From: Spirochaetota bacterium
Lineage (GTDB): Bacteria; Spirochaetota; UBA4802; UBA5550
Reading direction: 5' to 3'
NCBI GenBank assembly: GCA_016928865.1
Contig: JAFGJX010000123.1
Coordinates: forward strand, 1-46,793
Length of the DNA: 46,793 nt
Shown piece after piece: positions 18,615 through 26,609 of this stretch (position 1 is the stretch's first letter; the number at the start of each line of letters is the position of its first letter). Below the pieces are notes generated by a model that was not told the origin of the DNA, made no database searches, and worked only from the letters and a program-made list of their open reading frames with translations. The position numbers were made by a program, and so were the translations under genes.

Positions 18615-18629
18615 GCGACAAATTGTCGC
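18615..18629. promoter_or_regulatory. Perfect palindrome in the radical-SAM/queE divergent region
   Basis: GCGACAA-A-TTGTCGC is a 15-base perfect inverted repeat between the divergent genes at 18503 (minus) and 18703 (plus). Position and symmetry suit a repressor operator. No regulator is identified, and it could also form a small hairpin. Confidence 0.3.
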
Positions 18630-18667
18630 AGGGCCCGGCCGGCGATCGGGAAAATTAAAAATGCCCG

Positions 18668-18696
18668 TTGACTTATTTTTTCCCGTGTGGTATACC
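18668..18696 (+). promoter_or_regulatory. Candidate queE promoter
   Basis: TTGACT (18668-18673), a 17-base spacer and TATACC (18691-18696) give 5/6 and 4/6 consensus matches. Transcription would begin near the ATG at 18703, implying a leaderless or nearly leaderless message. Confidence 0.35.
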
Positions 18697-18702
18697 GGGG
18701 GC

Positions 18703-19347
18703 ATGATAATCACGGTCACCGAGATATTCCGCTCCATCCAGGGCGAAACTACCACGGCGGGGCATCCTTCAGTATTCGTACGCTGCACCGGGTGCAACCT
18801 TGACTGCACCTACTGTGATACCCGTTACGCCCGGGAGGGCGGGACACCCATGGAGATAGAGGCAGTCCTGGCAGAAATTGAGGGCCACGCCCCCTTCGAT
18901 CACGTGACCATTACCGGCGGCGAGCCCCTTATCCAGGCCGGGTCGATTCAGCTGGCAAAGGAGATACTCGAACGCGGATGGCGCTGCCAGGTCGAAACCA
19001 ACGGCAGCATCCTCATAAAAGACCTGCCGGAGCAGGCACGGAAAATCGTCGACGTGAAGACCCCCTCAAGCGGCGAGGATGACTCATTTGAAATGCGAAA
19101 CCTTAAATACATGACCGATAGGGACGAAATCAAGTTCGTAATCTCAAACGCCGTAGACTATGAGTTTTCGAAGGATTTCATCGCGAAATATCTTACAAAA
19201 AAAGGCACGGTGATCAATTTTTCCCCTGCCGCTGGCGCCATACCCGCCAGGGAGCTGGCCGAGCGCATTCTCGATGACCGGCTTCCCGTGCGCCTGAACC
19301 TCCAGCTGCACCGGATCATCTTCGGACCGGAACAACGCGGCAGATAA
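18703..19347 (+). CDS. queE: 7-carboxy-7-deazaguanine synthase
   Basis: Radical-SAM enzyme of queuosine biosynthesis, converting 6-carboxytetrahydropterin to 7-carboxy-7-deazaguanine. It has EIFRSIQGE at the N-terminus, the cluster motif CTGCNLDCTYCDT (C-x3-C-x2-C), and TITGGEPL. The 214-residue length from ATG 18703 matches the family (start MIITVTEIFRSIQ). An upstream ATG at 18661 would add a hydrophobic extension and overlap a promoter-like sequence. QueC, QueD and QueF are not in the window. It converges with the methyltransferase gene. Confidence 0.93.
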   Translation: MIITVTEIFRSIQGETTTAGHPSVFVRCTGCNLDCTYCDTRYAREGGTPMEIEAVLAEIEGHAPFDHVTITGGEPLIQAGSIQLAKEILERGWRCQVETNGSILIKDLPEQARKIVDVKTPSSGEDDSFEMRNLKYMTDRDEIKFVISNAVDYEFSKDFIAKYLTKKGTVINFSPAAGAIPARELAERILDDRLPVRLNLQLHRIIFGPEQRGR

Positions 19348-19384
19348 ATCGAATAATCGCAGATGATCGGCCCGGCTGGCTTTT

Positions 19385-20215
19385 TTACGCCGTGATTTTT
19401 TGAAAGATAAAGTAGCGATACTCCCATGAACCATTCCGGAAATATTGAAACGCCTGGGACCCGATGGTGCCGCTGAACTGCCTGATGAATTTCCGGTAGA
19501 TCAGTGGCGATTTCTCCTCGATATTCCGCAGCTTGTAGTCATGGGTCATTTCCATGGAGCCGAGAACGTTGGCCGTGATGTCTTCTTCATGAAGAAGCAT
19601 GAAGCCAATGCGGGCAAGTTTTATCCGTATCGATTGCACACCGCGCGGCGTTCTGAAATCCGCGAGAAGAAAATGCCCTCCCGGCCTGAGGACCCTGCCG
19701 ACCTCGGCGATAAACCGCTCAAAAGAGGAACAGCAGTGTGATGATTCCACGCTGATGACCGCGTCGTACGACTCGCCCTTCAGGGGCAGCGATTCAGCAT
19801 CGCCGTGCAAAAACCTCAGGTTTACCTCCCGGTGATAGCTCACGCCAAAGGCGATGGAGCGGGCGGAAAAGTCGATCCCGGTCATCCCGCGGGGCATGAA
19901 GGTCCTGTTGATGTACGCTGCTCCGCCGCCGCGGCCGCACCCTATTTCCAGGACGTCTTTCCCGGCAAGGGGAACCCCCGAAGCAACCTTGTGATAGAGC
20001 TGGATAGAGTGGTGAAAGGGTTTGTCAAAGTCTTCAAAGGGAATTCCTGCCGCGTTCCGACCCGGGTACCGGTATCCGTAGTTCATCAGTAGAAAATCAA
20101 CATCATACCTGGGATGGGCGATCTTCCAGTACACGAACCGCCAGACCTGCTTTTTTATGACCGGGGAAATATTCACCATCGAGATCATCAGACCGGAAAA
20201 AAGCTTCGATATCAT
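19385..20215 (-). CDS. Class I SAM-dependent methyltransferase
   Basis: A 276-residue Rossmann-fold methyltransferase. Motif I is VLEIGCGRGGGAAYI; the later motifs are GIDFSARSI, HGDAESLPL and RVLRPGGHFLLADFR. The N-terminal half carries a basic amphipathic segment and PFHHSIQLYHKVASGVPL, reminiscent of lipid or polyketide O-methyltransferases. ATG 20215 is chosen over upstream starts: CCAGG precedes it, and the longer reading runs through a 49-base hairpin. It follows the B12-type radical-SAM gene on the same strand, suggesting joint modification of one lipid-like molecule. The substrate is unknown. Confidence 0.85.
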   Translation of the reverse strand: MISKLFSGLMISMVNISPVIKKQVWRFVYWKIAHPRYDVDFLLMNYGYRYPGRNAAGIPFEDFDKPFHHSIQLYHKVASGVPLAGKDVLEIGCGRGGGAAYINRTFMPRGMTGIDFSARSIAFGVSYHREVNLRFLHGDAESLPLKGESYDAVISVESSHCCSSFERFIAEVGRVLRPGGHFLLADFRTPRGVQSIRIKLARIGFMLLHEEDITANVLGSMEMTHDYKLRNIEEKSPLIYRKFIRQFSGTIGSQAFQYFRNGSWEYRYFIFQKITA

Positions 20216-20325
20216 CCTGGTCACCCTGACATATTGAGATCCCGGCGCCACACCTGCCTCCATCCGTGGGTTGATGGGACGCTGATAAGACAGTTGAATA
20301 TATGGAAACAACCGTGAAGTGAGAA

Positions 20326-20374
20326 GTATCTGGTGTGCCTGCCGGCCGGTATAGCCGACAGGCACACCAGATAC
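20326..20374 (-). promoter_or_regulatory. Strong intergenic hairpin between radical-SAM and methyltransferase genes
   Basis: Two 21-base arms (20326-20346 and 20354-20374) form a near-perfect hairpin with a 7-base loop. The only non-Watson-Crick pair is a G·U if transcribed from the minus strand (C·A on the plus strand). It lies between the B12-type radical-SAM stop and the methyltransferase start. No T-run follows, so it is not a standard terminator. It may be an attenuator, an RNA processing or stability element, or a repeat. Confidence 0.6.
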
Positions 20375-20390
20375 GCAACGCATATATCAA

Positions 20391-21992
20391 TCAAACCGCC
20401 TGCAGGCGCGGCTCGGTCTCCAGCTTTTTCGTGTCGAGGTCATCGATACAGGTGTACCCGGCTTTGACAATCTGCTGGGCGATGCTGTAATAATGGGGGA
20501 ATGTCCCTGCGAACGCGATTCCCGCCAGCGCGTTCGCAGGGTTCACCTTCCTGGCCCTGAACATGAATTTGATATATTCGAGGCCATAAAAGGAGAACAC
20601 CTGTTTGATGAAGAAGAGCAGGTCCCTGGTGATACAGATGATCTTGTGCCGGAGCGTGGCATCGTCTTTGAACATCTGCACCGTCCGCGGGGGCGGGTCC
20701 TTTGGATAGTGCTCCAGCATTGTCAGGCACCGCTGGAACCATTTCTTCGGGCTGTATATCTCGTCGATGACCCGCTTGTATCCCTCGATCAATTGCTTCT
20801 CCGGCATAACGGGCCTGAAGTTCAGGTACAGGTCGATGTTGTTGTACGAATGCCAGCCGTTGCCGACTAACCTGTTCTCTTTCTTCAGGCGGCGGTAAAG
20901 CTGGGTGTTCATCATCGCCGCCAGCAGCCCCACCATCGCGATCGGAATTCCCGCCTCCTGAAGAAAGTTTATCTGGGCGTCGAATGTCTTATCGGTGTCG
21001 GTGTCGAAACCGATAATGAATCCGCCCATGACGATGATTCTTTTCGCCTGGATCTTCTTCACGCTGTCGATCAGCTTTTCGCGGACATTCTGCTGCTTGT
21101 GGATGCTTATCAGGGTCGACTCCTCCGGGCTTTCAATGCCCACAAAGACCATGCCAAACGCCGCATCAGACATCAGGTTAAGCATCTCATCATCGTGAGC
21201 CACATTCACGCTGACCTGGGTGATGAAATAGAAGGGAAAGTTCCTCTCCTGCTGCCACTTGAGAATCCCCCTGATCAGCATCTTTGTTTTTGAAATATTC
21301 CCGATGAAATTGTCATCAACGATGAATATCTCGCCCTTGTATCCCTGCCGATAAATGACTTCCAGCTCCTCGATAAATTGCTCCTGCGTCTTGGTGCGGA
21401 CCTTCCTGCCGTTCATCTCGATGATGTCGCAGAATTCGCACTGGAACGGACACCCCCGGGAGAACTGCACCGGCACCATGGCATAATCGTCTAGATTGAG
21501 CAGATCGTAGCGGGGGCGGGGCGAATGGACAAGGTCCGGTCTGTCCGTCGCTGTATAGACGCGCCGCGTTGTCCCGTTTTCATAGTCACGGATGAACTCC
21601 GGAAGTATCGTCTCGGCTTCACCAATGACAAGGTGGTGAATTTTATCAATATTGAGGATTCCCATTTCATGGGCTGACCATATGATAGGCCCGCCGGCGA
21701 CCATGGTTTTATTTCGTTCGAGGCACATAGTAACCACTTCAACGAACGATTCCTGCTGGATCCCCATCGCGGAAATGAAAACCAGATCCGCCTCGTCGAG
21801 GTCCTTCACCGCGAGGGGAGCTACGTTCATATCGACAAGCTTAACGTCATAGTTTTGGGGAAGCAGCGCCGCAATAGTGAGCAGCCCCAGCGGCGGAAAC
21901 ATCGCTTTTTTCCCCAGCACCGGCAACAGTGTCTCATAATTCCAGAAGGTCTTCGGGCACCTGGGATACACCATTAATATCTTCTTTTTCAT
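20391..21992 (-). CDS. B12-binding-domain radical SAM protein with DUF4070 (HpnP-like family)
   Basis: A 533-residue protein. A cobalamin-binding-like Rossmann domain covers about 1-150 (KAMFPPLGLLTIAALLP). The radical-SAM domain has CPFQCEFCD (C-x3-C-x2-C) with FIVDDNFIGN and FVGIESPEES downstream. A DUF4070 C-terminus follows. This is the order found in hopanoid C-2 methylase HpnP and many relatives of unknown function. B12 radical-SAM enzymes often methylate unactivated carbons. No hopanoid genes are seen, so HpnP function is not claimed. ATG 21992 has GGAG seven bases upstream. Paired with the downstream methyltransferase. Confidence 0.88.
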   Translation of the reverse strand: MKKKILMVYPRCPKTFWNYETLLPVLGKKAMFPPLGLLTIAALLPQNYDVKLVDMNVAPLAVKDLDEADLVFISAMGIQQESFVEVVTMCLERNKTMVAGGPIIWSAHEMGILNIDKIHHLVIGEAETILPEFIRDYENGTTRRVYTATDRPDLVHSPRPRYDLLNLDDYAMVPVQFSRGCPFQCEFCDIIEMNGRKVRTKTQEQFIEELEVIYRQGYKGEIFIVDDNFIGNISKTKMLIRGILKWQQERNFPFYFITQVSVNVAHDDEMLNLMSDAAFGMVFVGIESPEESTLISIHKQQNVREKLIDSVKKIQAKRIIVMGGFIIGFDTDTDKTFDAQINFLQEAGIPIAMVGLLAAMMNTQLYRRLKKENRLVGNGWHSYNNIDLYLNFRPVMPEKQLIEGYKRVIDEIYSPKKWFQRCLTMLEHYPKDPPPRTVQMFKDDATLRHKIICITRDLLFFIKQVFSFYGLEYIKFMFRARKVNPANALAGIAFAGTFPHYYSIAQQIVKAGYTCIDDLDTKKLETEPRLQAV

Positions 21993-22464
21993 GGCATTTC
22001 TCCACAATTTCTTTCTATTTACAGGATGTCAGGAAATGCCGCCTTTATATGTTTTTTTAATATATTGCTATATGGCTTTCATGTCTGGCCGAATAACGGT
22101 ATATCAAATATTAACCATTCGTAAAAAAATTATGAGCATAATTGATTAACTTCTGGTATTAATTACCCTGATTTGCTTCCTCTGTTGAATGGATATGATT
22201 TTTTAGTACCGGGATAAATGCTAAACCCGATCGATTTACCTTAGATTGTCATTCACCTGTTTTTGTCCATACAAGTCTGGCGATGCATATTTCAATGAGA
22301 GAGGGGAATGCATGACATGCACCCGGATTGAATATCTGCGACGGGATCAGATATCCCAGTGACGCAATTGGATACCCGGAAAGCGTAAATAATTATTGCC
22401 ATAATCTCGCCTATTTGGAATTTTGTAATTATTATATAGAGATAAAGCAACACAGGAACATACC
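21993..22464. other. AT-rich divergent intergenic region
   Basis: About 470 bases between two divergent radical-SAM genes. It is much more AT-rich than the flanks and has no credible ORF. A small hairpin is possible near 22337-22366 (GGGAT-CAGAT-ATCCC with flanking TGCG/CGCA). No riboswitch class was recognised. Promoters for both genes presumably lie here. Confidence 0.4.
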
Positions 22465-23337
22465 ATGGACTACGTCGGATATGTTATCCGCCCTCCGAGC
22501 GAGGCGTACAGCATGATCATTCAGGTAACCGTGGGGTGCTCGCACAACATGTGCACCTTCTGCGGGACCTACAAGGGCCAGAAATTCCGCATCAAGGATA
22601 TGGCCACAATCAAGAAGGACATTGATGAGGCCTCGCGCTACCGGTTCGACCGCGTGTTCCTGGCTGACGGGGACGTGCTCATTCTTCCCACCGCCACCCT
22701 TCTCGAGATAATCGACTATATTCATAAAAAGTGCCGCGGCGTCGAGCGGATCGGCGTATACGCCAACACCAAGGCCATTTTAAAGAAGTCGGTCGAAGAA
22801 TTGAAGGAGCTCCGGGACGCAGGCATCGGCATCCTATACCAGGGTATAGAATCGGGGAACCAGGAGGTGCTGCGAAGGATCAGGAAGGGCGCCTTCCCAC
22901 GCCACATGACCGAGGCTGCCGCCAGGGTACGGGAATCGGGCATTCTTCTCTCACAGACCGTGCTCCTGGGCATTGGCGGGGTCGATATGAGCCGGGCGCA
23001 CGCGGAAGACACGGGAAAGCTTCTCGGCGAGATGTCGCCCGACTTCGCCTCGGCCCTGACGGTCATGCTCCTGCCCAATACCGAGCTCTACCGCGACTGG
23101 CAGGCGGGAACATTCAGGCTCCCGGACAAGTTCGGCCTGCTAGAGGAACTGAAGATCATCATCGAAAACATGGAGGTGAAAAACCAGTGCCTCTTCACCT
23201 CCAATCACGCGTCGAACTATCTTCCACTTCGCGCGGTGCTGCCGGACCAGAAGAGCGAGATCGTGGGACTGATAGAACAGGTGCTTGAAAAAAGGGACGA
23301 GCGGCTCCTGAAGCCGGAGCACATGAGGGCGCTGTAA
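22465..23337 (+). CDS. Short radical SAM protein, paralogue of the one at 17361
   Basis: A 290-residue radical-SAM protein. It begins MDYVGYVIRPPSEAYSMIIQ and holds the cluster motif CSHNMCTFC followed by GTYKGQKF. LADGDVLILP and LYQGIESGNQEVLRRI fit the barrel. Both the RPPSEA lead-in and C-x4-C-x2-C spacing match the gene at 17361-18503. It may be related to the Elp3/HemN-type superfamily, but the reaction is unknown. A good ribosome site (AGGAA) precedes the ATG. A 53-residue gene follows after 21 bases with its own strong ribosome site, so they form a two-gene unit. Confidence 0.88.
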   Translation: MDYVGYVIRPPSEAYSMIIQVTVGCSHNMCTFCGTYKGQKFRIKDMATIKKDIDEASRYRFDRVFLADGDVLILPTATLLEIIDYIHKKCRGVERIGVYANTKAILKKSVEELKELRDAGIGILYQGIESGNQEVLRRIRKGAFPRHMTEAAARVRESGILLSQTVLLGIGGVDMSRAHAEDTGKLLGEMSPDFASALTVMLLPNTELYRDWQAGTFRLPDKFGLLEELKIIIENMEVKNQCLFTSNHASNYLPLRAVLPDQKSEIVGLIEQVLEKRDERLLKPEHMRAL

Positions 23338-23358
23338 CACACGGACCGGAGGTGCCGT

Positions 23359-23520
23359 ATGGACGCATCAATGGAAAACGCTATCAGGTTTATAAGCGGG
23401 GAGTTGAACGCAAACCCCAACGCAAACAGAAGCGAACTGATCAACGAGGCGTGTAAGAAATTCGACCTGAAACCGAATCAGTCTGAATTTCTGCTGAACA
23501 AATTCGTGCTGGAAAAATAG
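23359..23520 (+). CDS. 53-residue conserved-looking small protein
   Basis: The ATG follows a near-consensus site (GGAGGTG) at good distance. The product begins MDASMENAIRFISGELNA, continues with NRSELINEACKKFDL and ends SEFLLNKFVLEK. It looks like a compact three-helix protein with a single cysteine. It sits 21 bases behind the radical-SAM stop. It could be a partner, chaperone or recognition protein, or possibly a modified peptide, although no leader/core boundary is evident. I recall similar short proteins in other anaerobes but no function. Confidence 0.72.
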   Translation: MDASMENAIRFISGELNANPNANRSELINEACKKFDLKPNQSEFLLNKFVLEK

Positions 23521-23536
23521 CCCGGGCGGCCTCGCC

Positions 23537-24049
23537 TCAGAGCAGCATCACGATCTCAGAGACGCCCCGTTCCGAAAGGGCGTTATAAAATTCATACAGG
23601 TTCTTTCCGCCGGCGAGGGTTAGCTTCACCTCGGTGAACCGGTTATCGTCTTTCCGGTAGAGGACGAGGCTGCAGTCATAACTCCTGCCTTCCGCGATCC
23701 CCCCGTCCTGCCTTCCATCCATGGGTGAAATAGACCCGAAAAGAGCGTATCCGGCGACAAGGTCAGCGCAGATCTTACGGACATCGTCCCGCGACAGCTT
23801 ACGGATCCGGCCCTTCCGGTCCTCGCTGAAAACGGACTCGATTTCCATGACCGGGACTATCTGAAAGCCTTCCGTATGCAGGCGGCGCATAACGGTTTCC
23901 CGGAGCAGGCGGTCCTGCACGTCATTGAGCTGTGAGGAGCGGAACCCGAGGACAAGGATTCTCCCGCGCGGCTTTGCAAACGTGCCATCGCTGAAAAGAG
24001 CGCATGCCGCGCTCACGATAAGGAATACTGCGGTTAATCGTATTTTCAT
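23537..24049 (-). CDS. Exported protein of unknown function
   Basis: A 170-residue protein with a cleavable signal (KIRLTAVFLIVSAACALF, cleavage likely before the mature KPRGRILVL). The mature part starts with a beta-strand, RGRILVLGFRSSQLND, then RLLRETVMRRLHTEGFQIVP and AGYALFGSISPMDG. This resembles the domain of outer-membrane assembly or CsgG/TolB-N-like proteins that start with a 'VLpF' strand. That likeness is weak. ATG 24049 follows AGAGG. It lies downstream of the pyrophosphorylase gene on the same strand. Confidence 0.65.
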   Translation of the reverse strand: MKIRLTAVFLIVSAACALFSDGTFAKPRGRILVLGFRSSQLNDVQDRLLRETVMRRLHTEGFQIVPVMEIESVFSEDRKGRIRKLSRDDVRKICADLVAGYALFGSISPMDGRQDGGIAEGRSYDCSLVLYRKDDNRFTEVKLTLAGGKNLYEFYNALSERGVSEIVMLL

Positions 24050-24110
24050 TTTGCCTCTGGATCTCAACAAACTTCTAACAGTTTCCTGGCCCCCCAGACC
24101 CCCGGTTTAA

Positions 24111-25496
24111 TTACCGGTTTGAATTAATATACACCAGCTCCTCATCCGGAATTTTTATTTCAGGATCAAGGTCTTCCTGCTCGACCGCAACGAGCGGGGA
24201 TATCTCTATCACCCTCGTTTTATCCGGCACCTGTATCCCCCGGTTCCTGAGCCAGCGCCGGTGCTGTTCGCTCATCATCCTCTGTGCGGATTCAACCGAG
24301 TCAACACCCGAAGAATTCTTTACCGGCGCAAACTCATCCTCCCGCAGGGTCTCAAACACGATGTTCTTTTCGGTGAGGGGGAGCGCGTCAAACACGAATT
24401 TTTCGAACTTGAACCCTTCCACCTCCTTCCGAACGCCGCCGACCAGGGCTTTGATCTTCTTCCTGGCTGTGTGAAAAGGAAGCGCGATATCGGTGCCCGC
24501 GGTGATTCGCTCGACAAACTCCCGCTGAAACAGATGGATCGCTATGCTGCCGGACGAAAATCGCAGATCGCCCTTTTCGTCCAGGCTGTGCGTCTTTTCC
24601 TCCGGCATATCCGAGTACTCAACCACGCCGATGGTGTTATTGCCATAGCGCACGAAAACCCCCACCTTTTCCTCCGGGTATGCCTTTCTGACCGCCTTGC
24701 TTGAAACGTCAGCCCCTCTCAGCACATGGAAGCCGATAAAGGCGGAATCGACGATCCTGACGAGCGGGTTGTCCACCTGAAAGTATGATATCGTCTCCAC
24801 ACCGCGTTCCTTCAGGCGTTCCAGCACGCCGGAGGTATGCAGGGCGGTCAGGCTCCCCCCGTGCCCGTCGGGATTTTTAAAGATGCTTTTTTTTGATTCG
24901 AGAATAAGCTTACCCTGCGCGTCCAGGGATGGGATCATGTTCTGGGGAAAGATGAACACATTGTCGCGCCCGAGCCCGAAAAAGTCATTTTTATTGAAAT
25001 AATCCACGGTCACCTGGTGGTTCGACCGGGAGGTCATTATCAGAAAGGGAATGTGAACGCAGTACTTCTGCGAATACGCGGCAATCTTTTCAGCATGAAT
25101 ATGAAATAGGGTCTTCCCTGAAACCGGGCCCACGGGAAACATTCCTTTGGGCCCGTCATACCCGAGCCTCGATCCCTGGCCGCCCGCAACCACGAAGGCG
25201 GCCACCTTTCCCTGCCGCACATGGAGATCGCCAGCCTCACGCGCTTTTTCGTATTCCTTCTTTTCGTCGGAACTTTTAGGCAGCGCGATATAGGGCGCGG
25301 CGTCAAAATGCATTTCAGCGGCGTCCTCAGTGGAAAAAAAGAGGCTCAGAAGCAGAGAAAAATCAACATCGGAAAGATCGTCGAGAAGATTTTTTTTCTC
25401 CGAATCGTTCAGGTCATTCCAGTACTCGAACACGTGTTCCTGCTTGTTCTCATACACCTTTCTGATGACCGTTTCATATCCGGGAAACGTGATCAT
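24111..25496 (-). CDS. UDP-sugar pyrophosphorylase, UAP1-like
   Basis: A 461-residue uridylyltransferase of the eukaryote-like UDPGP family. The signature is VVAGGQGSRLGYDGPKGMFP, with VSGKTLFHIHAEKI next and FQVDNPLVRI in the mid-region. This layout fits UDP-N-acetylhexosamine pyrophosphorylases (UTP + GlcNAc-1-P or GalNAc-1-P). Exact sugar specificity cannot be read. ATG 25496 has AGGAGG upstream, better than a start 30 bases further out. It is divergent from nagB, which also handles amino sugars, so the cluster probably belongs to GlcNAc metabolism. Confidence 0.87.
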   Translation of the reverse strand: MITFPGYETVIRKVYENKQEHVFEYWNDLNDSEKKNLLDDLSDVDFSLLLSLFFSTEDAAEMHFDAAPYIALPKSSDEKKEYEKAREAGDLHVRQGKVAAFVVAGGQGSRLGYDGPKGMFPVGPVSGKTLFHIHAEKIAAYSQKYCVHIPFLIMTSRSNHQVTVDYFNKNDFFGLGRDNVFIFPQNMIPSLDAQGKLILESKKSIFKNPDGHGGSLTALHTSGVLERLKERGVETISYFQVDNPLVRIVDSAFIGFHVLRGADVSSKAVRKAYPEEKVGVFVRYGNNTIGVVEYSDMPEEKTHSLDEKGDLRFSSGSIAIHLFQREFVERITAGTDIALPFHTARKKIKALVGGVRKEVEGFKFEKFVFDALPLTEKNIVFETLREDEFAPVKNSSGVDSVESAQRMMSEQHRRWLRNRGIQVPDKTRVIEISPLVAVEQEDLDPEIKIPDEELVYINSNR

Positions 25497-25711
25497 GGCT
25501 CCTCCTGAAAAAGCGTGGATACGCATTCACGATATCAAAGAGGCTTATAATGATCAATAAATTTTTATCGGTGACCGGCTTCATCATCGGGGAATCATTT
25601 CATTGGTGCGCCAGGATTTCATGAGACATAATCTGAAGCAGATCATCGGACCATATGAAACATTGAAAACATCTGGCGGAATACAAAATCTTGCGGCAAG
25701 CGGTAAAAGAT

Positions 25712-25740
25712 TTGACTTCCATCATGGATTCACGGAGAAT
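25712..25740 (+). promoter_or_regulatory. Candidate nagB promoter
   Basis: TTGACT at 25712-25717 and GAGAAT at 25735-25740 are separated by 17 bases (5/6 and 4/6 consensus). It is 54 bases ahead of the nagB start, which itself has GGGGGAG as ribosome site. Confidence 0.4.
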
Positions 25741-25793
25741 TCGACGTCTTCCAAAAAATGATTCACACAAACAACCACATTACGGGGGAGTAG

Positions 25794-26585
25794 ATGGAAA
25801 TAATCATAGCGAAAGATTACGATGAGATGAGCAGGATATCCGCCGAGATCATAACCAACGAAATCAGGAAGAAACACGATCTCACGCTCGGGCTGGCAAC
25901 AGGCGATACGCCGGTCGGCACCTACAAGGAGCTCGTAAAGCTCTACGATCAGGAAGGCCTCGACTTTTCAAAGCTCACAACCTTCAACCTTGATGAATAT
26001 GTCGGCCTGGCCCCCCTCCACGAAAACAGCTACAATCATTTCATGAAAGAAAACCTGTTCAAGCATGTGAACATCAATCCTTCGCGGGTGTTTGTCCCGC
26101 AGGGGAACACCAACGATCCTGAAATCTTCTGCGAATGGTATGAGAAAAAAATACAGGAGGCCGGCGGCATTGACCTGCAGATCCTCGGCATCGGCAGGGA
26201 CGGTCATATCGCCTTCAACGAGCCCGGCTCTTCGTTCGCGAGCCGCACCAGGGTGAAAGCGCTCTACAAGGAGACCATAGAAGACAACGCCCGTTTCTTT
26301 AAAAGCCAGGAAGAGGTACCCCGCTTCGCCATCACCATGGGCATCGGTACGATACTGGAGGCAAGACATATATTGCTGATCGCCAATGGAAAGAAAAAAG
26401 CCGAGGTCTGCGCGAAATTCATAGAGGGCCCGGTCACGTCAATGATCACCGCGTCAGCGCTCCAGCTCCATTGCCGTGCCACGGTGGTCCTCGATCAGGA
26501 TGCGGCCTCCATGCTGACGAGGACGGAATACTACAACTGGGTACGGGATAATAAGAAACTCGTACAGAAAAAGATCGGGCGATAG
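25794..26585 (+). CDS. nagB: Glucosamine-6-phosphate deaminase
   Basis: Converts glucosamine-6-phosphate to fructose-6-phosphate and ammonia. At 263 residues it has normal length. Active-site elements are GLATGDTPVGTY, the catalytic aspartate in FNLDEYVGL, and the D-x-H plus glutamate in GIGRDGHIAFNEPGSSF. The C-terminus lacks an evident NagA or sugar-transport fusion. DUF4954 follows after 24 bases on the same strand. No NagA or PTS genes lie in the window. Confidence 0.96.
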   Translation: MEIIIAKDYDEMSRISAEIITNEIRKKHDLTLGLATGDTPVGTYKELVKLYDQEGLDFSKLTTFNLDEYVGLAPLHENSYNHFMKENLFKHVNINPSRVFVPQGNTNDPEIFCEWYEKKIQEAGGIDLQILGIGRDGHIAFNEPGSSFASRTRVKALYKETIEDNARFFKSQEEVPRFAITMGIGTILEARHILLIANGKKKAEVCAKFIEGPVTSMITASALQLHCRATVVLDQDAASMLTRTEYYNWVRDNKKLVQKKIGR

Positions 26586-26609
26586 CGAACGACAACTCCG
26601 ACACGCGGG

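Noticed and set aside
20391..21992. Naming the DUF4070 protein HpnP
   Set aside because: Family-level similarity only; no hopanoid genes in the window, so the specific function is not supported.
24102..24117. CCGGT-TTAATT-ACCGG at the end of the pyrophosphorylase gene
   Set aside because: Five-base stem without a T-tract; overlaps the stop codon and is probably chance.
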